Origin: Bacteroidaceae bacterium
Lineage (GTDB): Bacteria > Bacteroidota > Bacteroidia > Bacteroidales > Bacteroidaceae
NCBI GenBank assembly: GCA_017650105.1
Contig: JAGCFO010000032.1
Span: forward strand, 29,769 to 93,768
Length of the DNA: 64,000 bases
Reading direction: 5' to 3'
Part shown: positions 56,973 to 64,000 of the stretch, piece after piece
Position numbering within the stretch: position 1 is the first letter of the stretch
How the letters are laid out: each line of letters starts with the position of its first letter
Made by a program: the position numbers and the translations under genes
The notes under the pieces: generated by a model
What the model saw: the letters and a program-made list of their open reading frames with translations, nothing else
What the model was told of the DNA's origin: nothing
The model's database searches: none

Positions 56973-57896
56973 CTAATCTTCACTCATGTTTTTTATGTAG
57001 GGCAACTCCATCAGTTCCTCGAAATGGTAGAACTGTCGGGCGTTTTCTCCAAGGAACAGCTCCTTCTCCCTTTGGGAGAGTTCATCGCTGCGGAGGACGA
57101 AATCATACGACATCTTGTAGGTGATAGCCGTGATGGTGCGCGGATAGTCCGAGCCCCACATCAGTTTCTCTATACCAACCAAGTCTGCCGCTTCACGTAT
57201 GGCCCTGACTGCAGACGGGAAGGGCCAGAACTCGCTGTTGTAGAGCCATGTGATGCCTCCGCTCTCTATGTACACCCTTGGTGCTTGGGCAAGCATCACT
57301 TGCTCCTTCCAATGCTTGCCTGTGGGCATTCCGAAGTGCCCGACGGCAACAGACAGCGAGGGGCATTCGGCAATCACTTCCCTCATCTCGCTTATCTGCC
57401 GGGAGTCGTCGGCAAGGCACATAGAGAGTACCATCTTGTTTTTTTCCATCTGACGGAAGAGTTCCATCATGTCAGGCGATGTGAGAGAGCCGCGCAGACG
57501 ATGTCCGGGGATGGCAATTCCTTTCAGCCCTTGCGCTGCTATCTTGTCAACCTGCTGCGAATAGTTCTCTTCATCCTTTCCAAAATCCACCATACCGCAG
57601 CAGAAGAAGCGGTTCGGGTATTTGTGCTGCACTTGCGTCAGATAGTCGTTCTGATTACCGTCAATGACTTCCTGCACCACAACTGCTGCCGAAACCTGCG
57701 CGTAGTCCATGTTCGACAGGAACACCTCGGCGCTATTCACGCCGTCGATGAGGAAGGGTGGCAACATCTGCCGTTCTTCGCCCATGAACATAGCCCTGCC
57801 GTTGGGTAGGGGATAGATGCGTTTGCCGTCAACAGAGGTGTCTTGCCGCAGCCAGAGGTGAGAGTGTGCGTCGATTATTATCATGTGTTCTTCCAA
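56973..57896 (-). CDS. Amidohydrolase family 2 protein, probable sugar lactonase
   Basis: A 307-residue metal-dependent TIM-barrel hydrolase. It starts with IIIDAHSHLW (HxH metal site), then GIAIPGHRLRG, VGHFGMPTG and the closing MWGSDYPRT with the catalytic D. COG3618 members of this fold hydrolyse L-fucono- and L-rhamnono-lactones. The start overlaps the aldo-keto reductase stop by 16 bases; an internal ATG at 57884 is possible. Position between a sugar dehydrogenase and a zinc dehydrogenase supports the lactonase role (inference). Confidence 0.8.
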   Translation of the reverse strand: MEEHMIIIDAHSHLWLRQDTSVDGKRIYPLPNGRAMFMGEERQMLPPFLIDGVNSAEVFLSNMDYAQVSAAVVVQEVIDGNQNDYLTQVQHKYPNRFFCCGMVDFGKDEENYSQQVDKIAAQGLKGIAIPGHRLRGSLTSPDMMELFRQMEKNKMVLSMCLADDSRQISEMREVIAECPSLSVAVGHFGMPTGKHWKEQVMLAQAPRVYIESGGITWLYNSEFWPFPSAVRAIREAADLVGIEKLMWGSDYPRTITAITYKMSYDFVLRSDELSQREKELFLGENARQFYHFEELMELPYIKNMSED

Positions 57897-58813
57897 CTAA
57901 GCCTGAAACTGTCGCCAATGATTTCCCTTACTTCTGCCACGAGCGTATCGTCCATCGGCTCCTCTGCCCATCGGGCATTTTTCTCCACATTCTTGGGGTT
58001 GGCGCTGCTGAAGAGGGTGGTGCAGATGTGAGGATTCTCTACCGAGTATTGTATTGCCAGTTTTTCGATGGGATATCCCTTTGCTTCACAGTACGCAGCT
58101 GCCTTGCTGCACGCTTCAACGAGTTGTTTAGGAGCCGGATGCCATTCGGGGATGCCTCTGCTGCTCAGCAAACCCATCGAGAGGGGAGAGGCGTTGATGA
58201 TGCCTATTCCGCGTTCCTCGAAGAAGCCGAAGAAATCCTTCAGCTTGTCGTCGCACAGGCAATAGTGGCAGAAGTTGAGTACGCTCTCCACAGTGCCAGC
58301 AGGAGTGTGCTCTACAACCCATCGCAGGTTTTCGAGCTGCAGGTCGGTGATGCCCACGTGCTTCACTATTCCCTTGTCGCGCAGTTCCACGAGGGCAGGG
58401 AGCGTCTCTTCAGCCACTTGCTGCAAATCGGCAAACTCTATGTCGTGCACGTTGATAAGGTCGATATAGTCAACTCCCAGTCGCTCCATGCTTTCATAGA
58501 CGCTTTCCTTCGCTTTGCGGGCTGAGTAGTCCCACGTGTTTACGCCGTCCTTGCCATATCGTCCTACTTTTGTCGAGAGATAATACTTGTCACGTGGTAG
58601 CTGACGCAGAGCCTTGCCCAACACGGTTTCGGCCCTGTAGTACCCATAGTAGGGCGACACGTCAATGAAGTTCATGCCGTTGTCGAGAGCCGTAAACACA
58701 GCGTCGATAGCTTCAGCCTCCTTTACTGCATGAAACACACCTCCGAGGCTGGAAGCCCCGAAACTGAGTCTCGACAGCATCATTCCCGTTTTTCCCAATG
58801 CTCTTTTTTCCAT
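57881..58813 (-). CDS. Aldo-keto reductase, L-galactose/L-fucose dehydrogenase-like
   Basis: A 310-residue TIM-barrel oxidoreductase. The active-site tetrad is visible: D in FIDVSPYYGYY, Y in PYYG, K in LSTKVGRYG and H in INVHDIEFADL. The segments VHDIEFADLQQ, SPLSMGLLSSRGIPEWHPAP and YCEAKGYPIEKLAIQYS match plant L-galactose dehydrogenase and bacterial L-fucose/D-threo-aldose dehydrogenases closely by eye. It would oxidise the sugar at C1 to a lactone. It starts the cluster after the YitT gene. Confidence 0.87.
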   Translation of the reverse strand: MEKRALGKTGMMLSRLSFGASSLGGVFHAVKEAEAIDAVFTALDNGMNFIDVSPYYGYYRAETVLGKALRQLPRDKYYLSTKVGRYGKDGVNTWDYSARKAKESVYESMERLGVDYIDLINVHDIEFADLQQVAEETLPALVELRDKGIVKHVGITDLQLENLRWVVEHTPAGTVESVLNFCHYCLCDDKLKDFFGFFEERGIGIINASPLSMGLLSSRGIPEWHPAPKQLVEACSKAAAYCEAKGYPIEKLAIQYSVENPHICTTLFSSANPKNVEKNARWAEEPMDDTLVAEVREIIGDSFRLSWKNT

Positions 58814-58866
58814 ATTACTGAATGGTATATCTCTTTTTAGTGATTCGGCAGCGTCGCTGATTCACC

Positions 58867-59832
58867 TTATTCGTTTTTTACTGTTCCGTTTTGATTGAGA
58901 TGATTTTTCTCTTTTCTCCGTTTCGAGTGGCGCCAAAGACCGTACACCTCGCTCACGTTGCCTGCTGTGATGAAAGCGTGCATGTTGTTTTCGCGCATGT
59001 AGCTCATCAGCTCGGCAAACTCGTTCTGAGTAAGCAGCGCCTGTATCTCCACGCTCTTTTCGCCCGAGTATCCGCCAGTCACTTCGTACAGGCTGCACCC
59101 TCGGTAGAGCTTGTCGATGATGTAGCGCCGTATCTCCTCGTGGTGCTCTGATATGATGCACACGCGCTTGCGCTTGTTAAGTCCTGCGGTGAAGTAATCC
59201 AGCGCCAGCCCGTTGATCCAAGTCCCGATGATGCCGATGATAACCAGCCGGAAAGGATTGATGAAGAATGCCGTGCAGCAGATGATGATGCCTACTATGG
59301 CTACGGATGTGCCGATGTCGAGATGCAAGTACTTATTGATGATTTTTGCGATAATGTCGAGCCCGCCCGACGAGGCGTTGATGTGGAAGAGAATGGCTTG
59401 TGACGCGCTCAGCACTATCACGAAGCAGATGACGTCGAGGAACGGGTCGCCCATCACGCTTGTCTGCCCCTCTTCAATCAGTTCCTGGTAGGGCTTTATC
59501 CATTCCCAAAGATCCATCAGAGGACCTGCGATGAGTGCCGTGTACACCGTCTTGAGCCCGAAGTCCTTGCCGAGCAGGAGTAGGGCAAGCACTATGAGAA
59601 AGGCGTTGAGGATGACGATGATTGTGGACACCTTGAGCACGATTCCCGACCACGAGAGCACTTCGCTCAGGAAGATGGCAAGACCGCTCACTGTGCCAAG
59701 CACAATCTTCCCTGGTACCTGAAAGTAGTAGATGGCAGCAGCGGCAATGAACATGCCCACGGTCATAATCAACATTTCCTTCCAGAACTTCCAAGTCTTC
59801 ACAACTCCCAGCGAGTTGACTATGCTTTTCAT
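58867..59832 (-). CDS. YitT family membrane protein (DUF161/DUF2179)
   Basis: A 321-residue inner-membrane protein with about five helices (LIMTVGMFIAAAAIYYF, STIIVILNAFLIVLALLLL, SVAIVGIIICCTAFFI). The family mark SSGGLDIIAKI follows the fourth helix, and the soluble C-terminal DUF2179 domain contains CIISEHHEEIRRYIIDKL. The function is unknown. It is followed after 53 bases by the reductase gene, so the sugar locus may be read from its promoter. Confidence 0.9.
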   Translation of the reverse strand: MKSIVNSLGVVKTWKFWKEMLIMTVGMFIAAAAIYYFQVPGKIVLGTVSGLAIFLSEVLSWSGIVLKVSTIIVILNAFLIVLALLLLGKDFGLKTVYTALIAGPLMDLWEWIKPYQELIEEGQTSVMGDPFLDVICFVIVLSASQAILFHINASSGGLDIIAKIINKYLHLDIGTSVAIVGIIICCTAFFINPFRLVIIGIIGTWINGLALDYFTAGLNKRKRVCIISEHHEEIRRYIIDKLYRGCSLYEVTGGYSGEKSVEIQALLTQNEFAELMSYMRENNMHAFITAGNVSEVYGLWRHSKRRKEKNHLNQNGTVKNE

Positions 59833-59862
59833 ATACCTTATTTAATATTTCGTACCTTCCGA

Positions 59863-59893
59863 CAAAGGTAGTGCAAGCCGAGAGGAAAACAAA
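59863..59893 (-). promoter_or_regulatory. YitT promoter inside the first repeat unit
   Basis: On the minus strand TACCTTTG (59863-59870) and TTTG (59890-59893) are 19 bp apart. The leader to ATG 59832 is about 25 bases. Confidence 0.8.
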
Positions 59894-60147
59894 ATAAATA
59901 TTAATTTATTTTTTCTCCCGAGGCGCCGCCTGCCTAAAACAGCAAGTTAAAGGTAGTGCAAGCCGAGAGGAAAACAAAATAAATATTAATTTATTTTTTG
60001 TCCCGAGGCGCCCTTCTACCTAAAACCGCAGGTTAAAGGTAGTGCAAGCCGAGAGGAAAACAAAATAAATGGTAATTTATTTTTTGTCCCGAGGCGCCTC
60101 CTACCTAAAACCGCAGGTTAAAGGTAGTGCGCCTCCTACCTAAAACA
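59864..60147. repeat. 85-bp tandem repeat, three full copies and one deleted copy
   Basis: Units start at 59864, 59949, 60035 and 60120 (spacing 85, 86, 85), each beginning AAAGGTAGTGC. Each full unit has AAGCCGAGAGGAAAAC, an A/T palindrome around TTAATT or GGTAATT, then CCCGAGGCGCC and CTACCTAAAAC. The last unit lacks the middle and keeps only the ends. Every full unit contains a minus-strand TTTG and TACCTTT pair. Confidence 0.92.
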
Positions 60148-60159
60148 ATTCTTTTTTTA

Positions 60160-60191
60160 TTTGTCTTTTTGCCTCTTTGTGCTTACTTTTG
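60160..60191 (+). promoter_or_regulatory. Promoter of secreted TIM-barrel gene
   Basis: TTTG (60160-60163) and TACTTTTG (60184-60191) are 20 bp apart, 42 bases before ATG 60234. Confidence 0.72.
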
Positions 60192-60233
60192 CGGAAAGAA
60201 AACAAACATTCACCCTCTCAAACGATTTCGCTT

Positions 60234-61571
60234 ATGAAACGTCTTCTCGCTCTCTCCTTCATCTTGTCGGTGCTGATGGCTCCCGTCTGTTCCGCCCAAG
60301 AGATGCTTGCCACTGACTCTGTGCGCAGCCTGCCTGCCCCAGCTCGCATGGACCGCTCGAAGTTGAACATTGGTGCTTATGTCTTGCAGGCTTATGCCCG
60401 CTCAGAGCAGCATGTGCGCGACATTGCCGATTGTGGCATCGACTTCATGACGTGGATTCCCTATGACCGTCGTCTGCTCGACCTGTTCCAGAAATATCAC
60501 ATCGGGGCTATAGTCAACAATGCGGTGCCTGGCTGGTGGGGAGGCGAAGGCAAAGATGCAGGACTCCTCAGCACGAAGCACCCTATGGAAGTGTACGAGA
60601 AGGGCGCAGCGCGTTTCCGCGACCATCCTGCCATTTGGGGAATAGATATCGGTGACGAGCCCTCAGCGCTCGATTTCCCTTATTACGGACAGGTTTACAG
60701 ACGCGTGGATGAACTGTTTCCTCATCAATTCCCATTCCTGAATCTTTATCCCAACTATGCCTCCGTGTCGCAGAACACGTCGGAGCAGACCGTCAACCAG
60801 CTGGGAACACCCACTTATCAGGAGCATATTACCCAATACGTCAAGTACGTGCCCTCCGACTATATCTGTTACGACTTCTATCTCTATTCCATCAACGTGC
60901 ATCAGGCGTATGAGAACCTCCGTGTGGTTACCGACGCATGCCTTGGCTCGGGGCGCAGCATGTGGATTGTGCTGCAGGTGAACTCCAATAAGGAAGAGAA
61001 GTGGATTACTGAGAACCAGCTGCGCTTCCAGGCCTACACGGCTATGGCCTTCGGTGCTGAGAACATCCTTTGGGGCTGCTACACGGCAGGATGGTGGTAC
61101 AACAACGTCCTCGACAAGAAGGGCAATAAGACCGAACAGTACGATAAGCTGCGCCGAATCAATGCCGAGATTCACCTCCTGGGGCCATCCTACATGAAGT
61201 ACCGTAGGGTGCGCACCGACTTCGTCTCCTTCGAAGGTACCGAGTGGCTCAAGGGCGTCAGACAGGCATCTGTGCCCTCGCTTTCCAACGGCATCTTCAC
61301 CGATTTGCATACCGATGACCAGTCACCCCTTGTGGTTGGCACCATGCTCTCGCGCAGCGGAAACGGCGACAATGCCGTCTTTGTCTGTGCTGCCGATGAT
61401 CCTTACGACGAGCATCCTGTGAACCATAGTCTCTCTTTCAACGCTGAAGGCCGTCACATCAAGGCTCAGGGTACCCTGGGCGAGATTCCTGTGGTGAGAA
61501 ACGACGACGGTACCTACACGCTCGACTTGCCTTCGAACCAGGCTGTCCTCATCGAGGCGCTTGTCGACTGA
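60234..61571 (+). CDS. Exported glycoside-hydrolase-like TIM-barrel protein, family unknown
   Basis: A 445-residue protein with signal MKRLLALSFILSVLMAPVCS; the start at 60234 agrees with the promoter. After an N-terminal linker, a barrel can be followed from about 42 (IGAYVLQAYARSEQHV) to 345, with IWGIDIGDEPSALDF, FLNLYPNY, YICYDFYLYS and ENILWGCYTAGWWY on successive strands. The GDEP carboxylates sit where clan-A glycosidases have their acid/base, so a hydrolase is likely. A small beta domain ends the protein. I do not recognise the CAZy family; it may be a distant GH42/GHL member. It is divergent from the sugar locus. Confidence 0.65.
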   Translation: MKRLLALSFILSVLMAPVCSAQEMLATDSVRSLPAPARMDRSKLNIGAYVLQAYARSEQHVRDIADCGIDFMTWIPYDRRLLDLFQKYHIGAIVNNAVPGWWGGEGKDAGLLSTKHPMEVYEKGAARFRDHPAIWGIDIGDEPSALDFPYYGQVYRRVDELFPHQFPFLNLYPNYASVSQNTSEQTVNQLGTPTYQEHITQYVKYVPSDYICYDFYLYSINVHQAYENLRVVTDACLGSGRSMWIVLQVNSNKEEKWITENQLRFQAYTAMAFGAENILWGCYTAGWWYNNVLDKKGNKTEQYDKLRRINAEIHLLGPSYMKYRRVRTDFVSFEGTEWLKGVRQASVPSLSNGIFTDLHTDDQSPLVVGTMLSRSGNGDNAVFVCAADDPYDEHPVNHSLSFNAEGRHIKAQGTLGEIPVVRNDDGTYTLDLPSNQAVLIEALVD

Positions 61572-61703
61572 CCGGCACTTTCCTCTCAACCAGCCTGTTG
61601 GCCTTAAGAGACCGTGCCGTTATGACCTCTTCCATATGGGAGAAGGTAAGCTCCCTTCTAAAAAAAATCAGGGTGAAGTGATGGTTGTGTCGGAATAAAT
61701 GCC

Positions 61704-61711
61704 TACTTTTG
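61704..61711 (+). promoter_or_regulatory. -7 element of nucleoside kinase gene
   Basis: TACTTTTG, 33 bases before ATG 61745. The -33 half (GTTG) is weak. Confidence 0.55.
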
Positions 61712-61744
61712 CAAATCCCAAAAACTTTGTTACATCTGCATACC

Positions 61745-63415
61745 ATGATACAAATCTATTGCAAGAACACGGGCACGTCAAAGAGTTTTCAGGAAGGCTC
61801 GTCGCTGCTCGACATTCTTCAGGAGTTTGAGTTTGAGAAGCCTTATCCCATCGTGTCGGCAAGGGTAAACAACGTGTCGCAAGGCCTCAAGTTCCGCGCT
61901 TACAACAGCAAGACCATCGAGTTTCTCGATTTGCGCGACTCGAGTGGCTTCCGCGTCTATATGCGCTCGCTCTGCTTCGTGCTCTGCAAGGCTGCCGCCG
62001 AGACCTTCCGGGGCAGCCGCATCTACTTCGAGCACCCCATCTCGGGCGGAGTGTTCTGCTCGTTCCACAAGTCCGACGGTAACGCTGTCACCTCCGACGA
62101 TGTGAATCTGCTGCGCCAGCGCATGCAGGAGATTGTCGATCAGGACATGCCCTTCCGCCGCGGCGAGGTGATGAACGAGGAGGCCATCCGCATCTTCCGC
62201 GAGCACGGCTATGCCGACAAGGTGAAGCTGGTTGAGACAAGCGGGCAGGCCTACATGGATTACTATATGCTGGGCGACACCATCGACTACTACTACGGGC
62301 GTCTGCTTCCGTCGGCAGGCTATCTCACCACTTGGGATGTGGAGTTGTTCCACGGGGGCTTGCTCCTCCGCATGCCCGACAGGCACAACCCCGAGCAGTT
62401 GTGCCCGTTCGTCGACCAGCCCAAGACCTTCGAGGTGTTCTCCGAGAACCTCCGCTGGAACGTCATCATGGGACTCTCCAACGTGGGCGACGTCAATCAC
62501 GCCATCCTGCGAGGTGAGGCAGGGGAGCTCATACAGGTCTCTGAGGCGCTGCAGGAGAAGAAGATAGTGCAGATTGCCGAAGAGATAGACCGGCGCTTCC
62601 ATAGCGAGCATCCCGTGCGCATCGTGCTCATCACAGGCCCCTCCAGCTGCGGCAAGACCACGTTCTGCAAGCGTATCAGCATCCAGCTGAAGGCCTGCGG
62701 GCTCAAACCCATCTCTTTCTCCACCGACGACTACTTCGTCAACCGCGTCGACACACCCAAGTTCCCCGACGGGCGCTACGACTTTGAGAACATACTCGCT
62801 GTCGATACCAAGACACTTGAGCGCGACCTACTCGGACTTCTGCGCGGTGAAGAGGTGGAAGTGCCAGAGTATAACTTCACTACAGGGCGGCGCGAGTACA
62901 ACGGCAAGCGTCTGCGCCTGGGGCGCAATACCGTGCTACTCATCGAAGGTATCCACGCCCTCAACCCCAAACTCACCGAGCAGATACCCGACGAGAGCAA
63001 GTACAAGATTTACATCTCCACCTTCACAGGAATCTCTCTCGACAATCACAACATCATCCCCACGGGCGACAACCGCTTGCTGCGTCGCATCATCCGCGAC
63101 TACAACAAGGGTGCCTTCACAGCCCGTGAGACCATCAGCCAGTGGCCCAGCGTGTGCGACGGTGAGGAGAAGTGGATACTGCCTTATCAGGAGACGGCCG
63201 ACGTGATGTTCAACAGCGCCCTCCTTGTGGAGTTTGCAGTGCTGCGCAATCATGCCGAGCCCATCCTTGCCAGCGTGCCCAAGAACTGCCCTGAGTACAG
63301 CGAGGCACACCGCCTGCTCAAGTTCATACACTACTTCGTGCCCGTTTCCGACAAGGAGATACCGCCCACGTCGTTCCTCCGCGAGTTCGTCGGCGGTTCC
63401 AGCTTCAAGTACTGA
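61745..63415 (+). CDS. Uridine-kinase-like nucleoside kinase with TGS and ThrRS-like domains
   Basis: A 556-residue cytosolic protein. The start at 61745 (MIQIYCKNTG) begins the TGS-like domain; a threonyl-tRNA-synthetase-like second domain follows (IYFEHPISGGVFCSF, YADKVKLVETSG), then a phosphoribulokinase/uridine-kinase domain from about 290 with P-loop ITGPSSCGKTTFCKR, FSTDDYFVNR and LIEGIHALNP. This fused layout is known in Bacteroidota and Firmicutes and is annotated as nucleoside kinase. The role of the N-terminal tRNA-synthetase-like part is unknown. GC content is clearly higher than in the 20-45 kb genes. Confidence 0.92.
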   Translation: MIQIYCKNTGTSKSFQEGSSLLDILQEFEFEKPYPIVSARVNNVSQGLKFRAYNSKTIEFLDLRDSSGFRVYMRSLCFVLCKAAAETFRGSRIYFEHPISGGVFCSFHKSDGNAVTSDDVNLLRQRMQEIVDQDMPFRRGEVMNEEAIRIFREHGYADKVKLVETSGQAYMDYYMLGDTIDYYYGRLLPSAGYLTTWDVELFHGGLLLRMPDRHNPEQLCPFVDQPKTFEVFSENLRWNVIMGLSNVGDVNHAILRGEAGELIQVSEALQEKKIVQIAEEIDRRFHSEHPVRIVLITGPSSCGKTTFCKRISIQLKACGLKPISFSTDDYFVNRVDTPKFPDGRYDFENILAVDTKTLERDLLGLLRGEEVEVPEYNFTTGRREYNGKRLRLGRNTVLLIEGIHALNPKLTEQIPDESKYKIYISTFTGISLDNHNIIPTGDNRLLRRIIRDYNKGAFTARETISQWPSVCDGEEKWILPYQETADVMFNSALLVEFAVLRNHAEPILASVPKNCPEYSEAHRLLKFIHYFVPVSDKEIPPTSFLREFVGGSSFKY

Positions 63416-63443
63416 TAGGCAAGGGAGGCGAAGGCTGTTGGCA

Positions 63444-63485
63444 GTTGATAGTTGATAGTTGATAGTGGATAGTTTATAGTTTATA
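63444..63485 (+). repeat. 7-bp tandem repeat
   Basis: Six heptamers in a row: GTTGATA three times, GTGGATA once, GTTTATA twice. It lies 28 bases after the nucleoside kinase stop. Such units may change in number by slippage. Confidence 0.9.
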
Positions 63486-63522
63486 GTGTGGTGGTTCTGT
63501 CCTCGTTTCGTCTTTGACATGA

Positions 63523-63610
63523 GGTAGCGCTTCGTTACCCCATCAGGGAAGACGGTTCTTCTTTGACCTGACAGAACGATTCGTTCTCCTAGGGATGAAC
63601 GGCTCGTTCA
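63523..63610 (+). repeat. Three short hairpins in a row
   Basis: GGTAGCG/CGTTACC (63523-63539), AGAACGA/TCGTTCT (63573-63587) and TGAACG/CGTTCA (63596-63610) share a (G)AACG...CGTT pattern. The first two are each preceded by CTTTGAC(A/C)TGA, so the block appears to be a decayed direct repeat. Confidence 0.65.
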
Positions 63611-63846
63611 CCCCTTTGCCCTCTTTATTCATACGACGATGATTCGCGTCCTATACCTTACTCCAGATACCTGAATCAAGTACGCGGTTTATATGCTCCA
63701 CCTGCTATGGCAGAGCCCTGATTCAGGGCGGTGCTTTCCCTGACTTGCAACGTGTAGGGCAAAAGGGCGTCGTGTTTCACGACCCCCTTCCCATCACTCG
63801 TCCTGCAAGCAGTCCCATAAATCAGGGTAGGGGTTCGGGGGCATAC

Positions 63847-63890
63847 GCGCAAATTGGGTGGGTGACCCTTGCTTGGATTGCGCCTTTTTT
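63847..63890 (+). terminator. Terminator-like hairpin
   Basis: GCGCAA (63847-63852) can pair with TTGCGC (63878-63883) around an inner GGGT/ACCC pair, and six T follow. The stem is imperfect and no gene ends here, so it may belong to a non-coding transcript or a mobile-element border. Confidence 0.35.
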
Positions 63891-63902
63891 CGCGCACGTT
63901 GC

Positions 63903-63941
63903 GTTACATGTTACATATACAACTTTTAGGGGTTATGTAAC
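63903..63941. repeat. GTTACAT direct and inverted repeats
   Basis: GTTACAT occurs twice in tandem (63903-63916) and once inverted as ATGTAAC (63935-63941). Such spaced palindromic sites can be binding sites of a dimeric protein acting on the next gene beyond the window. Confidence 0.5.
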
Positions 63942-64000
63942 AAAATCGGCTTTTTTGAGGAAATGAGAGGAAATTTATATACTTACAATTTATAAGTATA

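Larger units (their letters stand above)
59833..60233. other. Divergent intergenic region with tandem promoter-like repeats
   Basis: About 400 bases with no gene. It holds the YitT promoter (59863-59893), the 85-bp tandem repeat (59864-60147) and the plus-strand promoter at 60160-60191. Confidence 0.7.
63416..64000. other. Right-end structured non-coding region
   Basis: About 585 bases with no gene I can support. It contains a 7-bp tandem repeat, three short hairpins, a terminator-like hairpin and TGTTACAT-type inverted repeats, each listed separately. The two frames here (63676-63897 minus, 63745-63966 plus) lack start signals and family marks. Confidence 0.5.

Noticed and set aside
59864..60147. 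CRISPR-like direct repeats
   Set aside because: The repeat units are contiguous, about 85 bp, with no variable spacers and no cas genes; they are a tandem duplication of a promoter region.
63745..63966. Small frame at the right end (73 residues)
   Set aside because: There is no signal for translation and it crosses the T-tailed hairpin and the GTTACAT repeats; left as non-coding.

Overview
The window looks like a chromosomal segment from a Bacteroidales bacterium, probably of the Prevotellaceae/Bacteroidaceae type. The evidence is the SusC/SusD pairs, many exported lipoproteins, the COG2509, DUF4301 and YccF families, a TGS-type nucleoside kinase, and promoters that repeatedly show the Bacteroidota pattern (TTTG, about 19 bp, TAnnTTTG). 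The exact genus is an inference. I see no rRNA, CRISPR array, insertion sequence or phage gene cluster.

Layout. 0-9.9 kb: tail of an unknown membrane protein, an outer-membrane barrel, uvrA, a GHL10-type lipoprotein, nudC, a 5'-nucleotidase lipoprotein, a diacylglycerol-kinase-like enzyme and a small lipoprotein. 10.3-28.0 kb: one apparent operon of FAS1 lipoprotein, SusC (interrupted by an in-frame amber codon), SusD, two more FAS1 lipoproteins, a second SusC, a second SusD and a DUF4301 protein, closed by a strong terminator. It holds no recognisable glycosidase and no dedicated regulator. 28.6-37.0 kb: a minus-strand repair group (AddA-like helicase-nuclease, AddB-like nuclease, a COG2509 flavoprotein, an AlkZ-like protein). 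37.3-45.4 kb: a LolA-like protein, a dicarboxylate/amino-acid symporter, tRNA-Gly, a large coiled-coil lipoprotein and a modular secreted protein. 45.4-50.4 kb: an outer-membrane barrel, tilS, tRNA-Cys, yccF, an M15 peptidase and two adjacent deoxynucleoside kinases. 50.8-59.8 kb: a minus-strand sugar locus (YitT membrane protein, aldo-keto reductase, lactonase-like amidohydrolase, zinc dehydrogenase, GH27, GH43, GH2). This reads as side-chain removal from a plant polysaccharide plus oxidation of a freed 6-deoxy or L-sugar. 60.2-63.4 kb: a secreted TIM-barrel protein and a uridine-kinase-like enzyme. 63.4-64.0 kb: structured non-coding DNA.

The most unusual signal is a family of seven scattered arrays (near 4.0, 10.1, 18.0, 39.6, 48.4, 50.6 and 55.8 kb). 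They are built from 21-bp units that each end in a pyrimidine motif like CCTTCTTC or GTTCTCC. The motifs keep exact 21-bp phase (two helical turns, or seven codons) within every array, although the A/T-rich parts vary. Six of seven point at the gene downstream on the same strand, and in two cases the array itself encodes the N-terminus of an exported protein. A second unusual feature is an 85-bp tandem repeat at 59.86-60.13 kb in which each unit carries a promoter-like pair.
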